DNA of 38,305 nucleotides from positions 1 to 38,305 of the forward strand of contig CALUSN010000003.1 of assembly GCA_944323435.1 (NCBI GenBank). The letters run 5' to 3'. Shown here one piece after another: positions 33,297 through 38,305 of this stretch. The notes beneath the pieces are model-generated. The model was not told where the DNA came from. It saw nothing but the letters and a program-made list of their open reading frames with translations, and did not search any database. The translations under genes and the position numbers were made by a program. Source of the DNA: Candidatus Gastranaerophilales bacterium (GTDB lineage Bacteria; Cyanobacteriota; Vampirovibrionia; Gastranaerophilales; Gastranaerophilaceae). The number at the start of each line of letters is the position of its first letter. Positions within the stretch are counted from its first letter, which is position 1.

Positions 33297-34734
33297 GTTT
33301 AGAATATTACTAGTATTTTGTACTTGTGTATTGCTATTATCTGGATGTGGAAATAAAGCTAATCAAAAATCATCAGAAATAGCTAACAAAAAAGAAATAA
33401 CAACAAACTACATATATAACAATGAACCTAAGTTTACAATAGCTCAAAGAATTGGTAATAAAGTTCTTTATGGCTTTATAGATAAATCTGGTAAAGAGGT
33501 TGTTAAGCCAAAGTATTATGCTGTAGGTTTATATAATGATGGTGTAGCTATGGTAACAGAGTATAAAGATAACCAACTATTTTATGGTTTAATTGATAGT
33601 CTTGGTAATACCATATTACCCTCAGAATATGATGGAATAACTTATTTCTCAGAAGATTTAGCAGTTGTAAAATCTGCGGGGAAATCTGGATATGCAAATA
33701 AAAAAGGGAAGTTTATTATATATCCAAAGTATGATTTTGGTTATGTATTCAAAGAAGGTATAGCAAAAGTTATTGTCGAGGGAAAAGTAGGATTTATAAA
33801 CAAAAAAGGAGAATATATAATTTATCCTAAATATGATAAGACAGACAATATAGCAGATATTACTGGATTTATGGGCGGTTTGACTATTGTTAAGAGTAAT
33901 GGTAAATATAGTGTTATAAATAAGTCGGGTGCAGTTATTAAAACGCTTGACTTTGATTCTGTTGTCGATTTTGCTAATGATAGATATAAAGTATCAAAGA
34001 ACAAAAAATACGGTCTGATTAATGCCTCTGGAAATATAGTTCTGGAAACTAAATATAATTCATTAAAGAGCTTAGATAAGGATGGTAAATTCATTGCTTT
34101 TTCAAATAGTGAAAATAAATATGGTGTAATGGACAAATCTCTTAAGGAAATAATACCTGCAAAATACAGTAATAATGTGTTTTATGGAGATGGTATTATT
34201 ACCACATATGATAATGCTGACAATAAAACGCTTTTGTTTGATTCTAAGGGTAAATTGCTTGCAAAGTCCGATTATAAACTAAAAGGTGGCTTTTCAAATG
34301 AATTGTGTTTGGTAGAAACTCAAGATTCGATTTATCAAGGGTATATTAATAAGAAAGCAGAAATAATAATACCTTTAAAATATTCAAAAGCAACTGATTA
34401 TAAAGATGGATTAGCATTTGTTATGGAAGCAAAAGCGAATGAGGTTATTGTTGGCTATATAGATACTAAAGGTAATTATATTTGGAAAACAAATACCTTA
34501 TTTACTCCAGAAGAATTAATACAGGTAAAAAGTGGACAATCTGCATCAAAGCCCAAAGAAGTTGCAAAGAAAACAACTGTTTCTAACACAAAAAGAAAGT
34601 ATTCTAACAATAATAGTGGTTACTACAATAATTACTATTATTATGATGATTATGATAACTATAGTTATGGTAATTACTCTAAACCAAGCAAATCTCAGGA
34701 TTTTGTAGATGCAGAAAATGATATATTAAACTAG
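33289..34734 (+). CDS. WG-repeat lipoprotein
   Basis: 481 residues from the ATG at 33289, chosen because AAGGG is 8 nt upstream and the ATGCGTAA overlap with the previous gene is a standard coupling; the ATG at 33283 is the alternative. The lipobox LLLSGC places the lipid-bearing cysteine at residue 20. Residues ~55-400 hold about nine WG-type repeats, each near 30-45 residues, with the pattern YGFIDKSGKEVVKPKY: GFID, GLID, GYAN, GFIN, GLIN, GVMD, GYIN and GYID. They are expected to form a propeller or open beta structure that binds partners. The end is Asn/Tyr-rich and low in complexity (NNYYYYDDYDNYSYGNY). Likely anchored in the membrane facing out. Confidence 0.82.
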   Translation: MRKFRILLVFCTCVLLLSGCGNKANQKSSEIANKKEITTNYIYNNEPKFTIAQRIGNKVLYGFIDKSGKEVVKPKYYAVGLYNDGVAMVTEYKDNQLFYGLIDSLGNTILPSEYDGITYFSEDLAVVKSAGKSGYANKKGKFIIYPKYDFGYVFKEGIAKVIVEGKVGFINKKGEYIIYPKYDKTDNIADITGFMGGLTIVKSNGKYSVINKSGAVIKTLDFDSVVDFANDRYKVSKNKKYGLINASGNIVLETKYNSLKSLDKDGKFIAFSNSENKYGVMDKSLKEIIPAKYSNNVFYGDGIITTYDNADNKTLLFDSKGKLLAKSDYKLKGGFSNELCLVETQDSIYQGYINKKAEIIIPLKYSKATDYKDGLAFVMEAKANEVIVGYIDTKGNYIWKTNTLFTPEELIQVKSGQSASKPKEVAKKTTVSNTKRKYSNNNSGYYNNYYYYDDYDNYSYGNYSKPSKSQDFVDAENDILN

Positions 34735-34744
34735 GAGAGTGGTA

Positions 34745-35569
34745 ATGAAAAAGGCACTTATATATTTATTAACGATACTATTTATATCGGCAAATGTAGT
34801 ATATGCTGCTAATTGGGTAACAATAAAGGCTTCTAACGGGAAAACAGCATTATTAGATACTCAGAACATTGACATATCAAATCAATATGTCAAATATTGG
34901 GTGAAAGCAACAAAAAGTGGATATACTTATAGATACTATATGATGTCTGATTGTAGTTCTCAAACAAGTTGTATTATTGAAACCTATAAATACGATAGTA
35001 CGGGAAAAGTTGTTGACAGTAGTGAAAATGGTATTAATTTAGAAAAAATAGTACCAGATACGCTAAACGAAGCATTATATAGAAATGTTTGTGAAATAGT
35101 TAGAAAAAATCCTTTAAGCATTGAACCAGCAGTATGGACTACCTATCTTGAAGATGTTAGTAAGCAAATAAAATCTTCTTGGAAACCAAAATATAGTAAA
35201 ACAAAAGAGAAAAGTCTTATAGCATCTGTATCGTATAAGATTGATAAGAATGGTAATATTCTGTCAAGAGAAATTACACAAAGTTCTGGAAATGAAGATT
35301 ATGACAACTCTGTAAATGAAGCGATAAACACCATAAAATCGTTTGCGGCTTTACCAAGTTCCTTTGAAGGTGATTTGGAGTTTATGATTACTTTTAACTA
35401 TGCAATAAAAGGTGATGCTATAGCTGAGTCAGTAACAATGAATTCAAATGGAATAGGTGAAATTCTAATATCTAAATCTAAATTTCATCCGGGTGAAGCA
35501 GTAGTAAATGGTGTTGTTTGTATTATTGCTTTACCATTTGTAATTTTAGGTGCTTTGGCTACACAATAA
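34745..35569 (+). CDS. exported protein with TonB-type C-terminal domain
   Basis: 274 residues from the ATG at 34745 (GGAG site; a GTG two codons upstream is possible). Signal peptide residues 1-~21 (ALIYLLTILFISANVVYA). Domain 1 (~22-105) begins NWVTIKASNGKTALLDTQNI and matches the first domain of the protein at 31822. The TonB-like part (~130-220) has YLEDVSKQIKSSWKPK, ASVSYKIDKNGNILSREITQ and FAALPSSFEGDLEFMITF. Unlike its paralogue, it has a C-terminal hydrophobic stretch (VVNGVVCIIALPFVILGALA) that may span the membrane. One Cys pair in domain 1 (CSSQTSC). Last gene of the cargo before the right att site. Confidence 0.75.
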   Translation: MKKALIYLLTILFISANVVYAANWVTIKASNGKTALLDTQNIDISNQYVKYWVKATKSGYTYRYYMMSDCSSQTSCIIETYKYDSTGKVVDSSENGINLEKIVPDTLNEALYRNVCEIVRKNPLSIEPAVWTTYLEDVSKQIKSSWKPKYSKTKEKSLIASVSYKIDKNGNILSREITQSSGNEDYDNSVNEAINTIKSFAALPSSFEGDLEFMITFNYAIKGDAIAESVTMNSNGIGEILISKSKFHPGEAVVNGVVCIIALPFVILGALATQ

Positions 35570-35904
35570 AGTACATAAATTTCATGTCCATATTGTGTCC
35601 ATTTGATATGTTAATTCATGGTATCAGTATTTAATTCAATGGGGCTGAAAGTATTGATTTTTCATTCCACGATACCCTCTGAACACGACTCATACCAGTG
35701 AGAACTGAAATAGCATTGCATATAATTATTTCGATAGTATAATAATATTGTCACAGATTTTGTCACATAAATCTATTAAATTAGTTAAATTGACTAAATC
35801 TGACAAAATTCCTCAAGCACATTGAATACTAAAAACTGTTGATATGACTATATTCTATCAAATTGGTTAAAATAGTTAAATCCATTAAAAATAGAGTATA
35901 TTTT
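35570..35904. other. right-end non-coding region of element 1
   Basis: No gene seen. It contains the candidate arm sites (35748-35767) and imprecise repeats of an AAATTAGTTAAATTGACTAAATC type near 35775-35885 (compare AAATTGGTTAAAATAGTTAAATC near 35858), which may be further recombination-protein sites. It ends at the attR core. Confidence 0.55.
35748..35767 (+). other. candidate integrase arm-type sites, right end
   Basis: TTGTCACA at 35748 and 35760, direct, 12 bp between starts: the same octamer, orientation and spacing as at 25012/25024. It lies 138 bp before the attR core. Confidence 0.6.
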
Positions 35905-35949
35905 CTTTCACGGTGTAGACAGCGATTCGAATTCGCTTGGGGGTACCAT
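35905..35949 (+). other. attR core of element 1, likely also attL of element 2
   Basis: 45 bp identical to 24905-24949. Bases before 35905 do not continue the tRNA, so this is only the displaced 3' half and not a gene. It is followed by the same kinds of parts as attL (terminator at 35966, 12-bp-spaced octamers at 36028). Confidence 0.93.
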
Positions 35950-35965
35950 TTAAAAATAAAAATAT

Positions 35966-35991
35966 GACTGGTTTTTAGACCAGTCTTTTTT
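35966..35991 (+). terminator. Rho-independent terminator after the att core
   Basis: GACTGGT-TTTTAG-ACCAGTC followed by a T run, 17 bp past the core. The sequence differs from the attL terminator, but position and role match. Confidence 0.85.
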
Positions 35992-36027
35992 GTTATATAG
36001 AATATTTTATTCGTAAAAAGTCCTAAT

Positions 36028-36047
36028 TGCTAATATATCTGCTAATA
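36028..36047 (+). other. candidate arm-type sites of element 2
   Basis: TGCTAATA at 36028 and 36040, direct, 12 bp between starts, 79 bp past the core. This is the same layout as the TTGTCACA pair in element 1 but a different octamer, as expected for a different integrase. Confidence 0.45.
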
Positions 36048-36112
36048 AAAAATATCTTTGAGATTTTAAGGTTTGTATTTTAAGTATAATTAATCAAATA
36101 TTATATAAAAAA

Positions 36113-36137
36113 AAGAGGAGTCAGCCATCACTCCTCT
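36113..36137 (-). terminator. Rho-independent terminator of the element 2 integrase gene
   Basis: Read on the minus strand: AGAGGAGT-GATGGCTG-ACTCCTCT followed by a run of Ts, 29 bp after the integrase stop. Confidence 0.88.
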
Positions 36138-36165
36138 ATATAGTCTATAATTTGATATTTTTGTT

Positions 36166-37305
36166 CTAATCTACAAACATCGCATTAAATTTTTTCATTG
36201 CTTCTTTTGTGTGTTCATCAAGTAAATTTGTATAAATATCAGATGTTGTAGAGGTCTTGCTGTGTCCGACTTCTCGTGAAGTAATCTCTGTTGGATTACC
36301 AGCCGCATGCATTATATCTATGTATTCGCCACGTAAATCATGTACCCTCATAAAGTTTTCTGGTTTGCCATAGAGTTTAAGTAGCTTTTGAAATTTCCTA
36401 GAAACGTGTTTGCTTGATACAGGTTTTCCTGTACTATCTTTAAATAATAGTCCTGTTCTTATATCAAATTTTTCCATATGCCATAAAATTGCTTTTTCTA
36501 ATTCTTCTACCAAATGGACAAATCTATAAGAAGAACTTGTTTTAAGGATATCTTTATATTCGTTACGTGTATTTTGCTTGTTGACCTTTATAGTTTTATT
36601 GCGAAAATCTATATCTTCTACTTTGAGGGCAGAATATTCCCCTACTCGCATTCCTGTCATTATTGCTATGCAGTATAAACCATAATAACTTGGTAATTCT
36701 TTTTTGCATAATTTAATAGTTTCTTTTACTTCGGTTGTAGATAGTCTATTTCTAGGTAAAGACGAAGGGCAGGTTACTTCAATATCTTTGAAAGGGTTTA
36801 CTTTTATTTTATTTTTTTTAACACCATATCTAAATGCAGCTTTTAGGAACTTTACGCAATCATACTTTGTGTAGTTACTAATTTTGCCTCCTCCTCGTTG
36901 TTTCTTTTTCGTTCTAAGTTCATTTTCCCAATAATCAATATGGTCTTGGTTTATATTACAAACTTTTATGTCAACAAAGAATGAAAGATGATATTTCTTT
37001 AGTGATTTATAATTTTCTATTGTTCCTTTTGCTTTGCCTTCATCTTCTAGGTGTTTAATATAATTGTCCATTACCCAACCACAAGTTATTTCTTTGTTCA
37101 GCTCGATGTTGTTATTATCAATGCTATTCAAAAACTCTCTTTCTGCATCTAGAGCCTCTTTCATTGTTTTAAATCCCGCTTTAGTTTTTAATTTAACTTC
37201 TGGTTTACCAAATCTATCATATTTACCTGTTGGATAGTAAGCTCGAAATTCCCAAGAAGAGAATTTAGTTTTTGTTTTGTCTTTATATCTTTTTCCTACC
37301 GACAT
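36166..37305 (-). CDS. int: tyrosine site-specific integrase of element 2
   Basis: 379 residues. N-terminal arm-binding-like region with KTKAGFKTMKEALDAEREFL, core-binding domain ~75-185 (WVMDNYIKHLEDEGKAKGTI ... KVNPFKDI), catalytic domain ~195-370. Catalytic residues: R220 (TGMRVGEY), H322 and R325 (VHDLRG), the GHS histidine (REVGHSKTS) and Y358 (SDIYTNL). Closely related in plan and motifs to the integrase at 25909, so both may target tRNA-Glu. Unlike that one, it points toward the att core and ends 217 bp from it. An AAGGAG site precedes the ATG; the excisionase-like gene lies 10 nt upstream. Confidence 0.95.
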   Translation of the reverse strand: MSVGKRYKDKTKTKFSSWEFRAYYPTGKYDRFGKPEVKLKTKAGFKTMKEALDAEREFLNSIDNNNIELNKEITCGWVMDNYIKHLEDEGKAKGTIENYKSLKKYHLSFFVDIKVCNINQDHIDYWENELRTKKKQRGGGKISNYTKYDCVKFLKAAFRYGVKKNKIKVNPFKDIEVTCPSSLPRNRLSTTEVKETIKLCKKELPSYYGLYCIAIMTGMRVGEYSALKVEDIDFRNKTIKVNKQNTRNEYKDILKTSSSYRFVHLVEELEKAILWHMEKFDIRTGLLFKDSTGKPVSSKHVSRKFQKLLKLYGKPENFMRVHDLRGEYIDIMHAAGNPTEITSREVGHSKTSTTSDIYTNLLDEHTKEAMKKFNAMFVD

Positions 37306-37315
37306 GATTATCTCC

Positions 37316-37531
37316 TTATATTGTTAATGCTGTAAATGTCATAAGATGTCTGTTTTTGAAATCTAGGATTTCACTTTTTAACCATAATTTTTTTGTTCCA
37401 AACATTACGATTGTTAATGTTTTGTCCTGTAAAATATACTTTCTCGCTGTGTGATACTTTAGTCCCAATATTTTTTTAATTTCATTCATATCGACCAATG
37501 GTTCATTGCTGATATCTTTTTCCATGTCCAT
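37316..37531 (-). CDS. excisionase-like small DNA-binding protein
   Basis: 71 residues. VDMNEIKKILGLKYHTARKY at ~13-32 and MFGTKKLWLKSEILDFKNRH at ~43-62 form a MerR-like/HTH_17 domain, aligning with the protein at 25686 (KYGRKKVWLFTDIENFRLKH). A GGAG site precedes the ATG. It is co-transcribed with int and should act as directionality factor or regulator. Confidence 0.78.
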   Translation of the reverse strand: MDMEKDISNEPLVDMNEIKKILGLKYHTARKYILQDKTLTIVMFGTKKLWLKSEILDFKNRHLMTFTALTI

Positions 37532-37565
37532 CTCCTTTATTTCAAATTTAATATTCGTTATTATG

Positions 37566-37594
37566 AATATAACACATTGTATTTATTTTGTCAA
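37566..37594 (-). promoter_or_regulatory. promoter of the element 2 excisionase-integrase operon
   Basis: On the minus strand: TTGACA (37594-37589), 17-bp spacer, TATATT (37571-37566). Near-consensus. Confidence 0.72.
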
Positions 37595-37599
37595 TGCTA

Positions 37600-37666
37600 T
37601 AACGAATATATTATTCATTATAGATATTATAAAATAGTGCATAGCTTGTTCGAATAACATATTCGA
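37600..37666. promoter_or_regulatory. paired operator candidates
   Basis: TAACGAATA-TAT-TATTCATTA (37600-37620, one mismatch) and TCGAATA-ACA-TATTCGA (37650-37666, perfect) share the half-site CGAATA with a 3-bp centre. Two further half-sites (TATTCG, TGAATA) lie across the -10 box near 37553-37569. Probably bound by the divergent XRE protein. Confidence 0.65.
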
Positions 37667-37718
37667 TATTATTTGCAAAGATTTGGTTAATATGTTATTA
37701 TTAATTTTGGAGGTTGAT

Positions 37719-38192
37719 ATGTTTTTGGAATATAAACAAAATGGAGATGAAACTGATATGTTGGAAATATTAAGAGATAAAGATTTTCAACTAAATCCAT
37801 CATTAAAAATAGATGATATAAAAAAAGATATATGGGAATCTATCACATATTTAAAAAGAGCTAGGAATCAAATCGGTTGGACTATTGCGGAATTATCCAG
37901 AAAATCAGGGGTCAGTGTTGGTGTTATAAGTGATTTGGAAAATGAAAAAGGGAAAGTTCCATCACTTGCTAATTTTATAGCACTAACAAGAGCTTTAGGT
38001 ATGTCAAAGGAATTTGTTTTAGGGCTTGTGTTGGATTATAAAATTTGTAACAAGTCTCAAAAAGTTGATACTAGCAAATCGATAATTAATAATCTACAAG
38101 AATATGGCATTCATGATAAAGAATCTATCGACTTTATAATGAATACTATTAAATTTGTTAAAGATAGAAAAAAGAACAAAACGATAAACTAA
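37719..38192 (+). CDS. XRE-family repressor-like regulator
   Basis: 157 residues from the ATG at 37719, which has a GGAGG site 5 nt upstream; an earlier ATG in frame (37683) lacks one. Residues ~45-105 are the helix-turn-helix: IGWTIAELSRKSGVSVGVIS, DLENEKGKVPSLANFIALTR. The N-terminal ~40 residues and the C-terminal part (IINNLQEYGIHDKESIDFI) are helical. It is divergent from xis-int, like the regulator at 25064 in element 1, and is the likely repressor of element 2. Confidence 0.82.
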   Translation: MFLEYKQNGDETDMLEILRDKDFQLNPSLKIDDIKKDIWESITYLKRARNQIGWTIAELSRKSGVSVGVISDLENEKGKVPSLANFIALTRALGMSKEFVLGLVLDYKICNKSQKVDTSKSIINNLQEYGIHDKESIDFIMNTIKFVKDRKKNKTIN

Positions 38193-38305
38193 TCACTTGA
38201 TTTTTATCGCAGTAATGCCATTGGTATTACCATTTTTGTTTTCTACTGTAAATATTCTGTATGTACCTTCTTCTGTATTAACTGTAGTCGTATATATATA
38301 ATTTT
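38193..38305 (-). CDS. C-terminal end of a leftward gene, incomplete
   Basis: An open frame enters from the right edge on the minus strand and stops with TGA at 38193-38195, directly next to the stop of the XRE gene. It gives 36 residues ending VENKNGNTNGITAIKIK, with alternating Thr/Val/Tyr suggesting beta strands (YIYTTTVNTEEGTYRIFTV). Too little to name. Coding is likely because the frame is fully open and codon use fits, but not certain. Confidence 0.5.
   Translation of the reverse strand, partial: NYIYTTTVNTEEGTYRIFTVENKNGNTNGITAIKIK

Larger units (their letters stand above)
24905..35904 (+). mobile_element. integrative element 1 in tRNA-Glu, 11,000 bp
   Basis: Bounded by identical 45-bp direct repeats of the tRNA-Glu 3' half (24905 and 35905, exactly 11,000 bp apart). 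Next to attL are a repressor, an excisionase-like gene and a tyrosine integrase. The middle has a possible replication gene and a leftward block with a serine recombinase. The right third carries exported cargo proteins. No relaxase, conjugation, capsid or terminase gene is seen. It is therefore best described as a small integrative element, possibly a satellite or mobilisable island that needs a helper. Confidence 0.9.
35905..38305. mobile_element. left end of probable integrative element 2 (incomplete)
   Basis: Starts at the 45-bp att core, then a terminator, candidate arm sites, a tyrosine integrase pointing back to the core, an excisionase-like gene and a divergent repressor-like gene. 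The right end is outside the window. That it uses the same tRNA-Glu site is inferred from layout and from homology of its integrase to that of element 1. Confidence 0.65.

Noticed and set aside
31822-35569. Classical TonB energy transducer system
   Set aside because: Both TonB-C proteins have cleavable-looking signal peptides rather than an N-terminal anchor with Pro-rich linker, and ExbB/ExbD are absent.
24905-35904. Complete prophage or conjugative element
   Set aside because: No capsid, portal, terminase, tail, relaxase or type IV secretion gene is visible in the 11 kb.
35905-35949. A second tRNA-Glu gene
   Set aside because: Only the 3' half is present; the bases before 35905 do not form a D arm or 5' acceptor strand. 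It is the att copy.

Overview
This is a low-GC, gene-dense bacterial window. The likely host is an uncultured member of the non-photosynthetic cyanobacterial sister lineage (Vampirovibrionia/'Melainabacteria', Gastranaerophilales-like). Two things suggest this. The tRNA-Glu has a G1-U72 acceptor pair, A73, and a D-arm/anticodon region very like cyanobacterial and plastid tRNA-Glu as I remember them. The radical SAM protein at 21693 starts with a short basic leader ending in an ITFTS-type motif that I associate with that group. The assignment is an inference; no rRNA or marker protein beyond methionine aminopeptidase is present.

Region A (1-21298) is one long leftward gene cluster for glycan or glycoconjugate synthesis and modification. 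In transcription order it contains: a GT2 glycosyltransferase; an NTP_transf_5-type nucleotidyltransferase; an HPr-kinase-like P-loop protein fused to a PqqD-like domain; a free PqqD-like protein; an FkbM methyltransferase; an array in which GT2 and GT8 glycosyltransferases alternate with overlapping frames (15468 down to 7272), two of them carrying extra catalytic-type domains; a radical SAM protein; a DarT/DarG toxin-antitoxin pair; a SAM methyltransferase with a zinc-ribbon-like N terminus; a GT2 ending in a dinucleotide microsatellite; an aldo/keto reductase; another GT2; and a second radical SAM protein running off the left edge. A repeat encoding the C-terminal tail AETLAAVESNPAKSV is shared by unrelated genes, and in one copy has become the (CT)21 microsatellite.

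Region B (21299-24872) is chromosomal. It has an intergenic region with two copies of a long palindrome in opposite orientation, a rightward radical SAM gene, a small EF-hand-like protein of unknown function, and map (methionine aminopeptidase, leftward).

Region C (24873-35949) is a tRNA-Glu(UUC) gene followed by an integrative element. The tRNA 3' end (45 bp) is repeated exactly 11,000 bp downstream. Between the copies lie a repressor, an excisionase-like protein, a tyrosine integrase, a structured intergenic region, a possible replication protein, a leftward block with a serine recombinase and its own XRE regulator, and a cargo of exported proteins: a secreted PD-(D/E)XK-like protein, two TonB-C-domain proteins, a two-TM protein and a WG-repeat lipoprotein.

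Region D (35905-38305) looks like the left end of a second element at the same site. It repeats the order att core, terminator, 12-bp-spaced direct octamers, then an integrase (here facing the att site), an excisionase-like protein and a divergent XRE regulator. The window ends inside a leftward gene. The most unusual points are the tandem-element architecture, the exported cargo, the HprK/PqqD/nucleotidyltransferase module, the tail-encoding repeat with its microsatellite, and the nested stem-loops next to the integrase.
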